Positions 17,463 to 26,695 of a stretch of DNA of 64,000 nucleotides are shown in pieces. Positions within the stretch are counted from its first letter, which is position 1. Every line of letters begins with the position of its first letter. A program made the position numbers and the translations under genes. Source of the DNA: UBA3006 sp036746695 (GTDB lineage Bacteria > Actinomycetota > Acidimicrobiia > Acidimicrobiales > Ilumatobacteraceae); contig DAIODP010000001.1 in NCBI GenBank assembly GCA_036746695.1, positions 1,798,001 through 1,862,000 of the forward strand. The letters run 5' to 3'. Below the pieces are notes generated by a model. The model was not told where the DNA came from. It searched no databases and saw only the letters and a list, made by a program, of their open reading frames with translations.

Positions 17463-18880
17463 GCCAGCACCTGGTCGAACATCCCTTTGCTCAATCGCTT
17501 GGTAATTGTGATGGGGTATGCGCCGGTGAAACATGCATTGCAGTAGCCGTCTTCTTTGCCAACGGCTTTCATCATTCCCTCGAGCGAGAGAAACGCAAGT
17601 GAATCGCAGCCAATCTCTTTTTGTAGTTCTTCGAGGGCAAGCCGAGACGAAATGAGATCATCATCGTGTCCCATGTCGACACCAAAGTGGCACGCATGCG
17701 TGATTGGGGGGCACGTAATTCGCACATGTACTTCGGTTGCCCCCGCATCACGTAGCAATGCAACAAGTCGTCCGGCTGTAGTTCCGCGAACGAGTGAATC
17801 GTCGATCATGATGACACGCTTGCCCTTGAGATTTTCGTCAAGCGTGTTGAATTTCATTGCAACACCTTTTGCGCGCATGCTTTGTGTTGGCTCGATGAAG
17901 GTGCGCCCGATGTATCTATTTTTGATAAGTCCATCGTTGTAAGGAATTCCGCTCACGCGGGAGAAGCCAACTGCTGCCGGAATTGATGAGTCGGGCACTG
18001 GCACCACAACATCTGCATCGACAGCCGCTTCGTGGGCGAGCTGTTCTCCAAGGCGCTGGCGTACGGAGTGAACGCTGCGGTTGTCCCATTCGGAGTCTGG
18101 GCGTGAGAAGTACACGAATTCAAACGTGCATCGGGCTTGAGGAACGTGTGGAATTTGTGCTTGCTTGCGGATGAGTTCGGTTCCCTGCGCAGTAACAATC
18201 TCGCCAGGTTGCACCTCGCTAATTTCGGTGCAATCCAGTGTGCGCAGTGCACACGTCTCTGATGCGAAGGCCCAGCCACCGTTTGGTAAACGGCCAAGCG
18301 ACAGCGGACGGAATCCCCACGGGTCGCGCACTCCAATAACACGGTTCTCGGCCAGGACAACTAACGAATATGCGCCCTGCCACGCGGGGAGTGTTCGTTC
18401 TAGTCGTGTTTCCCACGAGGAGCCGCCCGCGCTTGCAAGCATCAACGTGATGACTTCGGTGTCGCTGCTTGCGGTAAGGCCGAAACCCTTGGTGAGCAAT
18501 TCTTCGCGAAGCTCTGGTGCGTTGACCAGATTGCCGTTGTGTGCAACAGCAAGTGGGCCGTGAATGGTCTCCACCAAGAACGGCTGCGCATTTCGAGCAC
18601 CTGGCGCCCCCGTTGTCGAGTAGCGCGTGTGGCCAATGGCGTGTTGCCCAGCAAGCGGTGCGAGTGTGTGCGGGGTAAATACTTGTCCAACAAGACCAAC
18701 GTCTTTGTGTAGACGAGCCTGTTTGCCGTCGGCCACGGCAATACCGGCAGCCTCTTGCCCTCGATGTTGTAACGCGAACAAGCCAAAGAATGAAAGTTGT
18801 GCGGCATCGTCATTGACGGAAGAGATAGCGAGAACACCACATTCCTCACGAGGGGAATCGTTATCGAATGGTGTTTTCAT
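17459..18880 (-). CDS. purF: Amidophosphoribosyltransferase
   Basis: 473 residues. The N-terminal nucleophile Cys14 follows a 13-residue propeptide (SPREECGVLAIS), as in the Bacillus-type enzyme. The phosphoribosyltransferase PRPP loop VIMIDDSLVRGTTAGR is present. Cysteines in ITCPPITHACHFG and GYCNACFTGAYP match the [4Fe-4S] ligands of the Fe-S-containing PurF class. It makes phosphoribosylamine from PRPP and glutamine, the first committed step. The start overlaps the purC stop by ATGA (18877-18880). Confidence 0.96.
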   Translation of the reverse strand: MKTPFDNDSPREECGVLAISSVNDDAAQLSFFGLFALQHRGQEAAGIAVADGKQARLHKDVGLVGQVFTPHTLAPLAGQHAIGHTRYSTTGAPGARNAQPFLVETIHGPLAVAHNGNLVNAPELREELLTKGFGLTASSDTEVITLMLASAGGSSWETRLERTLPAWQGAYSLVVLAENRVIGVRDPWGFRPLSLGRLPNGGWAFASETCALRTLDCTEISEVQPGEIVTAQGTELIRKQAQIPHVPQARCTFEFVYFSRPDSEWDNRSVHSVRQRLGEQLAHEAAVDADVVVPVPDSSIPAAVGFSRVSGIPYNDGLIKNRYIGRTFIEPTQSMRAKGVAMKFNTLDENLKGKRVIMIDDSLVRGTTAGRLVALLRDAGATEVHVRITCPPITHACHFGVDMGHDDDLISSRLALEELQKEIGCDSLAFLSLEGMMKAVGKEDGYCNACFTGAYPITITKRLSKGMFDQVLA

Positions 18881-19824
18881 AGCACCTGTGCTTTCTGCAG
18901 TGCTCGTACAAGACGAGGTTGGACCGGGTAGCTTCCTGGCGAAAAAGAAGCACCAGTGAGACGTTCGTATGCGGTGATATAGCGCAACGTGGTTGCAGCA
19001 ACTACCTGATCGTCAAGTTTCGGCGGTTCGCCGTCTCCCCGATATCCGGCCGATGCAAGCGCCAAACGAATTGGCTCTTTATCCAGACTTTCGGGTTCTT
19101 CGCCGTCTGCGATTCGCTGCTCTAACGTCGATAACTCCCAGTAGCGCGAAGAATCTGGCGTGTGCATTTCGTCGATAATCAGCAACTGTCCCTGCTGATC
19201 AAGACCGAATTCATATTTCGTGTCGGCAAGCAGCAGCCCCGCCTGTTTGGCAACTGCTTGTCCTCGAGCAAAAAGCTTCAGTGCTGTGTCGCACACAGCG
19301 TTCCATGTTGTGGCATCAACGAGACCGCGCGACACCACATCGTCGCAGGAAAGTGGCTCGTCGTGGTTTCCCGCGTCGCCTTTTGTTGTTGGGGTGACAA
19401 TGGCATGTTTGAGCAGCGTGTTTTTTGCAATGCCGTTGTCGAATGAATATCCGTATATTTCGCGCTTCCCCTGCTCGTACAACTTCCACAACGACGTGTT
19501 GGTCGAACCCGTCATCACCCCGCGAACAATCACCTCGACTGGCAATGGCGTGGCCGCGAGTGCGATAGTCGCATTCGGATCGGGGATGGAAACGACATGG
19601 TTGTTGATGATGTCGCGAGTCTGATCAAACCACCACGCTGCCAACTGATTTAAAACCTGACCCTTGTGCGGAATTGCTGCGACGATGTGATCAAAAGCAG
19701 ACAGCCGATCGGTGGTTACGAACAATCTGCGGTTGTTGGGTAGCGCGTACGAAACCCGGACCTTGCCAACTCTGCGATCGGGGAGATCAAGTGATACATC
19801 GGTAAGCGGGCTAAGCGTTTGCAA
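18877..19824 (-). CDS. purC: SAICAR synthetase
   Basis: About 315 residues. Motifs of PurC are clear: GKVRVSYALPNNRRLFVTTD, RLSAFDHIVAAIPHKGQVLN, and the C-terminal ATP site TKYEFGLDQQGQLLIIDEMH with TPDSSRYW. It joins CAIR with aspartate. I place the start at TTG 19824 because the family homology begins a few residues later; this overlaps the end of purQ by 14 bases. A frame from 19905 would be mostly purQ antiphase sequence. Confidence 0.93.
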   Translation of the reverse strand: MQTLSPLTDVSLDLPDRRVGKVRVSYALPNNRRLFVTTDRLSAFDHIVAAIPHKGQVLNQLAAWWFDQTRDIINNHVVSIPDPNATIALAATPLPVEVIVRGVMTGSTNTSLWKLYEQGKREIYGYSFDNGIAKNTLLKHAIVTPTTKGDAGNHDEPLSCDDVVSRGLVDATTWNAVCDTALKLFARGQAVAKQAGLLLADTKYEFGLDQQGQLLIIDEMHTPDSSRYWELSTLEQRIADGEEPESLDKEPIRLALASAGYRGDGEPPKLDDQVVAATTLRYITAYERLTGASFSPGSYPVQPRLVRALQKAQVL

Positions 19825-20542
19825 TGCGCACTCCCTGCTGGAACAGCGGCAACCCAAGGCCATCGCGGCGGCCGCGGTGAAACTGTGGGTGTTGTCGAGC
19901 AACAATGTGATTCTCTGGGTGCGGCATCATGCCAAGCACCATTCCTGTTTGGTCGCAAATGCCAGCAATGTCTGCGTGCGATCCATTTGGATTGGACGAA
20001 GAGTAGGTGAAAGCGATTTGATCGTGTTGCTGCAGCGATTGCAACGTTTTATCGTCACAAGTGAAACGACCCTCGCCATGGGCAATTGGGCAATATATGT
20101 CGTCTGTCAGGCGCTCTGTCCAAGCACAGTTTTTTGAAACTGGTTTCATTGAGACCCAACGACATTGAAAACCGCCTTGTTCGTTGTGGCCGAGTGCTGC
20201 GTCGTTGCCGCCTGGGAGAACACCAAGACGAACAAGTGTCTGAAAGCCATTGCAGATACCGAGCACGGGTTTGCCCGATTTTGTAAACAACTCCAACTCA
20301 CTGCCAATGATGTGCTTGAGCTCGAGTGCAAAAAGCCGGCCCGCGCCGAGTGCGTCGGCAAATGAAAAACCGCCGGCGATAACGATCATTTGGGCGGCTC
20401 GCAACGCGTCTGGGTTTTGCGCAAGTTGTACGAGGTTGACTGTCGATGCAGTTGCGCCGGCTTGACGTAACGCAAACATCACATCTGGGTGGCGATTGGT
20501 GCCTGGCGCCGTGATCACGAGTGCGTGCGGTTGGGCTGTCAT
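19811..20542 (-). CDS. purQ: Formylglycinamidine ribonucleotide synthase, glutaminase subunit
   Basis: 243 residues with the class I glutamine amidotransferase triad: nucleophile Cys in GKPVLGICNGFQTLVRLGVL, and the His/Glu pair in GMMPHPENHIV. The start ATG 20542 overlaps the purL stop (ATGA 20539-20542). It supplies ammonia to the PurSL synthetase. A separate purQ together with an enlarged PurL shows that the complex is of the multi-subunit type with its small subunit fused (see purL). Confidence 0.95.
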   Translation of the reverse strand: MTAQPHALVITAPGTNRHPDVMFALRQAGATASTVNLVQLAQNPDALRAAQMIVIAGGFSFADALGAGRLFALELKHIIGSELELFTKSGKPVLGICNGFQTLVRLGVLPGGNDAALGHNEQGGFQCRWVSMKPVSKNCAWTERLTDDIYCPIAHGEGRFTCDDKTLQSLQQHDQIAFTYSSSNPNGSHADIAGICDQTGMVLGMMPHPENHIVARQHPQFHRGRRDGLGLPLFQQGVRIANA

Positions 20543-23409
20543 TGTTGCGTCCACGAGTTGAGAAGCGTTTCAATTGCTACTTTCGAACCGTCGCTGAGAA
20601 TAAACATTGGGCCGTTGTCGACTTTGGCGATTACTTCGCATCGATCAAACAACGCAGCAACCGTGGCTTCGTGCTGCGGTTGTACTTCAATGACAACGCG
20701 CCCCAGTGATTCGCTGAAGAGTTGTGTGAAGTGGTCATGATGCTGAGACATGACGACGCCGAGCCTGCCGCCCATCGCCATTTCGGCCAACGTGACGGCA
20801 AGGCCGCCCTCCGAGCAATCGTGCGCCGAGACAATGAGCCCTTGCGTGATGGCCGAGTGAAGCGCCGAGTAGCGAGCGGGGGCTGCTTCATCGAACTGGG
20901 GGACAGAACCTTCTAAGGCTTGCTGGCACACCATTGATGCGTGGCTAGCGCCAAATTCTGGCGTAGTGAATCCGATCAGCATGAGCACATTGCCATGCTG
21001 TTTCAAGTCGGAGGTGATGGTGCCGTTGGCATCAGGCACGTGTGCAACCGCCGTGATCACCAGCGTTGGCGGTACGGAATGTCGTTCGCCGTCAGAACCC
21101 ATGTACTCGTTGTTGAGCGAATCTTTTCCTGAAACGAATGGCGCCTGAAATGCAAGGGCGCCACGACAGCAGCCATCAACTGCAGCAACAAGTTCGCCCA
21201 AAGTTGTTTGTCGCCGTGGGTCTCCCCACGAAAAATTGTCTAACAGCGCCACCTTGCGTGGGTCGGCACCTACGCAGACCACATTGCGCATGGCCTCATC
21301 AATTGCAGCGAGGGCCATGGCCTCGGGGTCGAGTACGCCATACCAAGGGTTGACACCGATACCGATGGCAAAACCAAAGTCATCAGTTGGTTCTGCAATC
21401 ACAACGCCATCACCGTGACCATCTCCGTGGATGCCAACTAGCGGTCGAACTGCAGTTGCGCCACGAATTTCGTGATCGTAGCGATGAATCACATTTGCCT
21501 TGCTGGCAATATTGGGATGCGATAGCAGTGCTAGCAAAACATCAACGCTGTTTTGTCGAGTGAGCCACGTTGGCGCCTCTGTCGGCAGAGTCCTTGCTAC
21601 GCGAGGCATTTCGGCAATCATTTTTCGTTGCGGTCGTCCGCTATGCAAGAAATGCGTGTCCAGTTGCAGCACTGGTTTGCCGAGAAAGCGCACAATCAGT
21701 TGGTTGTCTCCCGTGAACATGCCGGCGTCTGTGTAGTCAACGCCGTGAATGTGGCAGAGCGCTTGTACTTCGGCGCAACGTTCTGGCGCCACTGCAATCA
21801 CCATGCGCTCTTGTGCTTCAGATAGCCAAATTTCCCACGGTGCAAGGCCTGGGTATTTCAACTTGATGGTGGAAAGTTCAACGTCGGCACCTACGCCTTC
21901 GGCCATTTCGCCGATGGCAGAAGAAAGGCCGCCTGCTCCGCAATCGGTGATCGACCTGTACAAATGCTGTGCATCAGCAAGTAAATCGATGAGCAGTTTT
22001 TCTTTAATCGGATCGCCAATTTGAACGCTTGCACCCGAGACGTCGCCCGTGGTTGCATCCATTGTCATGGAAGAAAATGTCGCTCCGCGCAGCCCGTCGC
22101 GGCCCGTGCGCCCGCCCAACACCACAACGCGATCACCAGGCTGCGGTGGTACTTGCTCGGTGTACGAATTCGATACTCCGATGCATCCTGCATACACCAG
22201 CGGGTTGGCGGTGTATCCCGCGTCGTACAACACAGCGCCCGCAACCGTTGGTAAACCAATCTTGTTGCCGTAATCGGCAATTCCATCGACCACACCTGCG
22301 CGCGTTCGTTGCGGTGGGAAGACTCCATCTGGAACGAGCAGCGGATCGGTGTCTGGGTTGCCGAAACACAAAATATTGGTGCACGCAATGGGCTGATGCG
22401 CTGCGCCCATGATGTCTCGGATGACGCCGCCGACACCGGTGTTCGCACCGCCGAACGGCTCCACTGCGCTTGGATGATTGTGGGTTTCACACTTAAGCGC
22501 AAGTGTTCGCCCAGCGGTAAATGAAATGATGCCCGCATTGCCGACAAATGCGCTGCGCACATGCGGGCTGTTGATTTGATCGGTGGTCTGCCTTAACGCA
22601 TTGATCAACGAGTCACGTTTCTCGCCGGTTGTGGTGGTGATGCTGGCGCGAAAAGTTTTATGGGAACAATGCTCGCTCCAGGTTTGGGCAATGGTTTCAA
22701 GTTCTATGTCTGTTGGCAGACGTTGCAGCGTCGCAAAATGATCCCGGACGGCAATCATTTCCTCGGGGTCCATTGCCAAGCCCCGCTCCTTATTGATGAC
22801 TGCTAATTGTTCAGGAGATGTGGTCGGTTCAATGCTCACTTGCTCGACAGCACCAGCGGCGACTGCATCGGGGTTGACAAACGCCGGATCAATGGGTTGG
22901 TCAACGCTCCAGCGTTCAATGATGGGGTTCGCCAATAGCGAGGAGACCAGCCGGTGGAGATCGTGTTCTGAAAGCGTTCCCTTTATTGCGAAGCGCTTGC
23001 CGCTTGCTACGCCGGTGATACCGAGGCCCATGCGCGAAGCTAGACGAACCAATTCGTCAGTCACTGCGTCGGTGACGCCGGGATGAAGTGACGTTTCTAC
23101 AATTCGCAAATCAGATGCAACAATGGAGTCCCATTCGCCAGTCTGCAGCAATGGGTCGACAAGCAGTTGGTTGAGGAGCGACCGCGTGTGTGCGTCGATT
23201 TCGCCACGGAAAAATATGAGGTCTGAAATCGTGATGGAAGCGACCCCTGTAAGGCCCAATTCGTGGGCCGAAAGCGTTAGGGCAGAGGAGCGAGGATCGG
23301 CTTCCCGAGAGGAGACACACAGGTGCTGGGAAGCCAAAATTGGTCCCAAACCGCCTGCCACGACGAGACTGTAGTTGACGAAAAAAATTGCACCTTGGGT
23401 TTTGTACAA
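20539..23409 (-). CDS. purL: Formylglycinamidine ribonucleotide synthase PurL with N-terminal PurS-like domains
   Basis: Up to 956 residues, about 200 more than stand-alone small PurL. The PurL core starts around residue 195 (KERGLAMDPEEMIAVRDHF, QTWSEHCSHKTFRA) and has ETHNHPSAVEPFGGANTGVG and DCGAGGLSSAIGEMAEG. The first ~170 residues contain two PurS-like stretches: LGLTGVASITISDLIFFRGE with LLVDPLLQ, and VTDELVRLASRMGLGITGVA with LLANPIIERW. PurS is therefore fused, perhaps in duplicate. The start is uncertain: TTG 23409 is the longest, and GTG 23361 or later TTGs are possible. It lies 36 bases after purH. Confidence 0.9.
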   Translation of the reverse strand: MYKTQGAIFFVNYSLVVAGGLGPILASQHLCVSSREADPRSSALTLSAHELGLTGVASITISDLIFFRGEIDAHTRSLLNQLLVDPLLQTGEWDSIVASDLRIVETSLHPGVTDAVTDELVRLASRMGLGITGVASGKRFAIKGTLSEHDLHRLVSSLLANPIIERWSVDQPIDPAFVNPDAVAAGAVEQVSIEPTTSPEQLAVINKERGLAMDPEEMIAVRDHFATLQRLPTDIELETIAQTWSEHCSHKTFRASITTTTGEKRDSLINALRQTTDQINSPHVRSAFVGNAGIISFTAGRTLALKCETHNHPSAVEPFGGANTGVGGVIRDIMGAAHQPIACTNILCFGNPDTDPLLVPDGVFPPQRTRAGVVDGIADYGNKIGLPTVAGAVLYDAGYTANPLVYAGCIGVSNSYTEQVPPQPGDRVVVLGGRTGRDGLRGATFSSMTMDATTGDVSGASVQIGDPIKEKLLIDLLADAQHLYRSITDCGAGGLSSAIGEMAEGVGADVELSTIKLKYPGLAPWEIWLSEAQERMVIAVAPERCAEVQALCHIHGVDYTDAGMFTGDNQLIVRFLGKPVLQLDTHFLHSGRPQRKMIAEMPRVARTLPTEAPTWLTRQNSVDVLLALLSHPNIASKANVIHRYDHEIRGATAVRPLVGIHGDGHGDGVVIAEPTDDFGFAIGIGVNPWYGVLDPEAMALAAIDEAMRNVVCVGADPRKVALLDNFSWGDPRRQTTLGELVAAVDGCCRGALAFQAPFVSGKDSLNNEYMGSDGERHSVPPTLVITAVAHVPDANGTITSDLKQHGNVLMLIGFTTPEFGASHASMVCQQALEGSVPQFDEAAPARYSALHSAITQGLIVSAHDCSEGGLAVTLAEMAMGGRLGVVMSQHHDHFTQLFSESLGRVVIEVQPQHEATVAALFDRCEVIAKVDNGPMFILSDGSKVAIETLLNSWTQQ

Positions 23410-23445
23410 AAAATTAAGCAGCGACGCCGTTGCTTTACAAAATGT

Positions 23446-24939
23446 TTAATGTTTGAAGTGACGGGTGTCCGTAAAGATCATGACGATGCCATGTTCGTTT
23501 GCTGAAGCGATGGACTCCTCGTCACGTTGGCTTCCGCCGGGCTGCACGACAACAGCAACTCCGTGGCGAGCAAGCATGTCTGGGCCGTCGCGGAATGGAA
23601 AAAACGCATCGCTTGCCGCAACTGCGCCGTGGGCGCGCTCGCCAGCACGTTCGCAAGCAAGTCGGGTTGCATCAACTCGGTTTTGCTGACCTCCGCCGAT
23701 TCCTACCGTTTGACCATCTCGAACAAGCGTGATGGCGTTGGATGAAACCGAAGCACATGCAATCCACGCCACAGCAGCATCAGCAAGTTGTGCTTTGGTC
23801 GGGGTTGCGACGGACACCACTCGCCACGAATCAACGGGTGTCTTCACCACATCGGATTCCTGAACGAGCAAGCCACCATCGATTGATCGCATGTGGAGCT
23901 GTCCGCCCTTTGGTCGCTCGGCGACGATGATGCGCAAATTCTTCTTTGTTTGCAAAAGCTCTAGGGCATCGGGCATGAATGCTGGCGCTATGACTACTTC
24001 CGTGAAGATGTCAATCACTTGTTCAGCCACTGAAATATTCACCAATTGATTGAGGGCAACGAGACCGCCAAATGCGCTAACTGGGTCGCAAGCTAATGCG
24101 CGTTCGTACGCGGTTTCGATGTTTTCGGCCACGGCTAAGCCGCAGGGGTTGGCGTGCTTGATGATGGCAACGCAGGGCTTGTCAAAATTCGACACCAAGT
24201 TCCACGCCGCCTCGCCATCGAGCACGTTCAGATAGCTCATCTCTTTGCCGCCCAATTGTTGTGCGGTGCTCCACCAACTGTTGTTGCCTTCAATGCGGTA
24301 ACGCGCACCTTGTTGGTGTGGGTTCTCCCCGTATCTCAGGGTGTCTTCGCGTATTAAGTGCAGGCTCATGCGCTCTGGCAGGGCAGCAGTGTCATCGCTG
24401 AACCATCGAGCAACTTGCGCGTCGTATTGCGCGGTAACAGCAAACGCTTGCGCCGCGAGCGATCTTCGCATTGCCGCATCAATGCCAGTTGCAGATTTGA
24501 CCGCAACAAGTATTTCGTCGTATTGCGACGGATTGGTCACCACCGCAACATGGGCGTGGTTCTTCGCGGCTGCACGAACCATGGCGGGGCCGCCGACATC
24601 GATCAGTTCGATACTTGGATTGCTTGAAAACGGATACAAGTTCACAACAGCAAGCGCTATTGGTTCGATGCCGTGTATTGCCATGTCAGCTAGGTGCTCA
24701 GGGTTGTTCATATCGGCAAGTAACGCTCCGTGAATGGCGGGGTGAAGGGTGACAACACGGTGGCCCAAGATTGCGGGGAAGCCAGTGATCTCGGCAACAT
24801 CAACGACCGGAATGCCAGCGTCGGCAATCACTTTTGCTGTTCCACCGCTTGAGAGCAACTCCCATCCAAGACCATGCAGCGAGCTGGCTAGTTCGACAAC
24901 ACCAGTCTTGTCGTACACACTGAGGAGCGCTCGAGGCAT
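23446..24939 (-). CDS. purH: Bifunctional AICAR transformylase/IMP cyclohydrolase
   Basis: About 497 residues from ATG 24939 (MPRALLSVYDKTGVVELASS). The N-terminal MGS-like IMP cyclohydrolase domain (ELLSSGGTAKVIADAGIPVV) is followed by the AICAR transformylase domain (LRYGENPHQQGARYRI, KHANPCGLAVAEN, SDAFFPFRDG). It carries out the last two steps to IMP. It begins 4 bases after the EamA-type transporter stop, which leaves no room for a promoter or riboswitch, so the purine operon is probably transcribed from upstream of or within that gene. Confidence 0.95.
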   Translation of the reverse strand: MPRALLSVYDKTGVVELASSLHGLGWELLSSGGTAKVIADAGIPVVDVAEITGFPAILGHRVVTLHPAIHGALLADMNNPEHLADMAIHGIEPIALAVVNLYPFSSNPSIELIDVGGPAMVRAAAKNHAHVAVVTNPSQYDEILVAVKSATGIDAAMRRSLAAQAFAVTAQYDAQVARWFSDDTAALPERMSLHLIREDTLRYGENPHQQGARYRIEGNNSWWSTAQQLGGKEMSYLNVLDGEAAWNLVSNFDKPCVAIIKHANPCGLAVAENIETAYERALACDPVSAFGGLVALNQLVNISVAEQVIDIFTEVVIAPAFMPDALELLQTKKNLRIIVAERPKGGQLHMRSIDGGLLVQESDVVKTPVDSWRVVSVATPTKAQLADAAVAWIACASVSSNAITLVRDGQTVGIGGGQQNRVDATRLACERAGERAHGAVAASDAFFPFRDGPDMLARHGVAVVVQPGGSQRDEESIASANEHGIVMIFTDTRHFKH

Positions 24940-24943
24940 CTGT

Positions 24944-25825
24944 TTAGTGTCGCACATTATGGCTATGAGAAGTGCGCGACTCGTAGGCGAGTGCACCGAT
25001 CACCACAACAATCCCGAACCACGCCCACGCTGTTGGCCGGTGATCAAGGATCACTGCACCAAGCACCGTTGCCACAACAGGCTCAACAAGCGTGAGCATT
25101 GTTGTCTCGCTTGGCGCAAGGGTGCGCAGGCCAGTTGCGTATGCCCAATAGGCGAGGCCAACAGAGACGATGCCGAGCCAAATAACAAGCACGATGCCGC
25201 TTGGTTGAGTGAGCCATTCGAGATCAACGAAGAACAACGATGGCGCAAGCATCACTGCGGCAATGACAAACACTCTGGCCATCGATTGTTCGCCGGGCAT
25301 TCCCGAAGCAACCAATGACTTGCTTGCAACTGCAAAGAGCGCATATCCGAAACCTGCAAGTAGTGCGAGTCCAATACCGCCAACGTTTAGTTGGGCATCG
25401 TTTCCTGCAAGCACCAGAATTGACATGCCGATAATGGCAACAACTGTTGCGATAAGCCATTGTCGAGTTGGTCGTACTTTCTGAATAACTACCGAAATCA
25501 CGCCGGTGAACAAAGGGGCCGATGCGAGTGCAAAAACCGTGCCGATTGCAATGCCCGTAGAGCGCACACCGGCGAAGAATGCTGCTGCGAAGAGGGCCAT
25601 GCCGAGCCCAGCGGCTAGCCATAGCCAAGGCGCCACGGGTTTGTATTCGGTTCGGGGCTGCTTGTTGCGCATGATTGCGGCAACAACTATGAGGAAGGCT
25701 GCGCCGATGATGGTGCGCATTGTGGCCACGCCCAGCGGGGAAAGGTTGTCTGGGCCAAGTTCCTGTGATGTCCCTGTGGTTGCGAAACACACTGCCGCAA
25801 ACACCACAAGTAAGCGAGATCTCAC
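24944..25825 (-). CDS. EamA/DMT-family transporter
   Basis: 293 residues with about ten evenly spaced hydrophobic segments forming two EamA repeats (e.g. LLVVFAAVCFATTGTSQELG and the C-terminal TMLTLVEPVVATVLGAVILD with HRPTAWAW). Family members export or import metabolites such as amino acids or nucleobases; the substrate is not predictable. Position directly ahead of purH (4-base gap) suggests co-transcription with the purine genes and possibly a purine-related substrate, which is inference. Confidence 0.88.
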   Translation of the reverse strand: MRSRLLVVFAAVCFATTGTSQELGPDNLSPLGVATMRTIIGAAFLIVVAAIMRNKQPRTEYKPVAPWLWLAAGLGMALFAAAFFAGVRSTGIAIGTVFALASAPLFTGVISVVIQKVRPTRQWLIATVVAIIGMSILVLAGNDAQLNVGGIGLALLAGFGYALFAVASKSLVASGMPGEQSMARVFVIAAVMLAPSLFFVDLEWLTQPSGIVLVIWLGIVSVGLAYWAYATGLRTLAPSETTMLTLVEPVVATVLGAVILDHRPTAWAWFGIVVVIGALAYESRTSHSHNVRH

Positions 25826-25869
25826 ACCTCGACGGTAGTTGGCACGGCTGTAGATTTGGAGGGACTAAT

Positions 25870-25946
25870 GCTCCCGTAGCTCAGATGGATAGAGCGGCGG
25901 ACTTCTAATCCGTAGGTCGTAGGTTCGATTCCTACCGGGGGCGCCA
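25870..25946 (+). tRNA. tRNA-Arg (anticodon TCT)
   Basis: Cloverleaf with acceptor arm GCTCCCG/CGGGGGC, anticodon stem GCGGA/TCCGT with loop CTTCTAA (anticodon TCT, reading AGA), T loop TTCGATT, discriminator G and encoded CCA (25944-25946). Confidence 0.97.
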
Positions 25947-25970
25947 ATTGAGTGCCTGTTGTGGCGTGAA

Positions 25971-25993
25971 TAACCCTTGATTTTTGTGGGTTA
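25971..25993. repeat. Inverted repeat between tRNA-Arg and carD
   Basis: TAACCC (25971-25976) and GGGTTA (25988-25993) can form a 6-bp stem with an 11-base loop. It may be a weak terminator after the tRNA or part of the carD control region (25947-26045). No T-run and no convincing -35/-10 pair are visible. Confidence 0.3.
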
Positions 25994-26045
25994 GGGGTAT
26001 TGAACGCCTATCCTTTCGGGGTCAGTCTTAAGAGAGGTCGCTTCT

Positions 26046-26687
26046 GTGAAATTTAAAAAAGGTGACACCGTTATTTACCCGCAGCATGGCGCCTGCATCG
26101 TGCATGGCATCAAGCGCATGAAGGCCTTCGGAGCCACCCAGGAATACCTCATTTTGAAGACGGTCATCAACGAGATGACGCTTTCGGTACCAACCGCTAT
26201 GGCCAACCAAGTTGGTGTGCGTCCGCCGGTATCGAAATCCGAACTTGAAGACTTGCGATCGGTGCTCTCGAAAGCAGATCCTCGCGTGCCAGCAAACTGG
26301 TCTCGTCGATTTAAGAACCACCAAGAAAAACTGAAGAGTGGCGACGTGTATCAAGTTGCCGAAGTTGTTCGCAACTTGGCCGCCCGCGACCGCGACTCGG
26401 CGCTTTCGGCTGCCGAAAAAACCATGTACGACCGCGCTCGAATCAACTTGATTTCCGAAATTTCTCCTGCGCTCAAGGTTTCGACCGATGCTGCAGAGGT
26501 TTGGCTTGATGCAGCACTTGAGCAAGGTGTGTTGAAGCCTTCAAAGGGTGCCAAGTTGGTGAAGCAGGCTGCAAAGCCAGCACCAAAAGTAGAACCTAAG
26601 GCAACAGCAAAGACTGTTGCGAAGCCTGCCGCAAAGGTGGCAAAGGCTCCTGCAAAGACTGTCGCCAAAGCAGCCGCTAAGAAGTAG
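26046..26687 (+). CDS. carD: CarD-family transcription regulator with Lys/Ala-rich histone-H1-like tail
   Basis: 213 residues from GTG 26046 with GAGAGG upstream. Residues 1 to about 60 (MKFKKGDTVIYPQHGACIVH, then SVPTAMANQVGVRPPVS) are the RNA-polymerase-interacting domain of CarD/CdnL. Residues about 70-155 are the helical DNA-binding domain (LSAAEKTMYDRARINLISEI). Typical CarD is about 160 residues; here about 50 extra residues form a low-complexity basic tail built from AK, AAK, PAAK and TVAK units. CarD stabilises open promoter complexes at rRNA and housekeeping promoters. The tail probably gives extra nonspecific DNA binding. Confidence 0.92.
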   Translation: MKFKKGDTVIYPQHGACIVHGIKRMKAFGATQEYLILKTVINEMTLSVPTAMANQVGVRPPVSKSELEDLRSVLSKADPRVPANWSRRFKNHQEKLKSGDVYQVAEVVRNLAARDRDSALSAAEKTMYDRARINLISEISPALKVSTDAAEVWLDAALEQGVLKPSKGAKLVKQAAKPAPKVEPKATAKTVAKPAAKVAKAPAKTVAKAAAKK

Positions 26688-26695
26688 TCATATAT

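Noticed and set aside
24939..24944. Purine riboswitch or PurR site in front of purH
   Set aside because: Only four bases lie between the transporter stop and the purH start, so there is no room.
25826..26045. Possible promoter or riboswitch region around tRNA-Arg and carD
   Set aside because: Apart from the tRNA only a 6-bp inverted repeat is visible; no convincing -35/-10 pair or riboswitch core.
26560..26687. Repeated units that could be a small repeat array
   Set aside because: They are codon-level repeats for the Lys/Ala-rich tail of CarD, in frame and irregular; not CRISPR or a tandem intergenic repeat.
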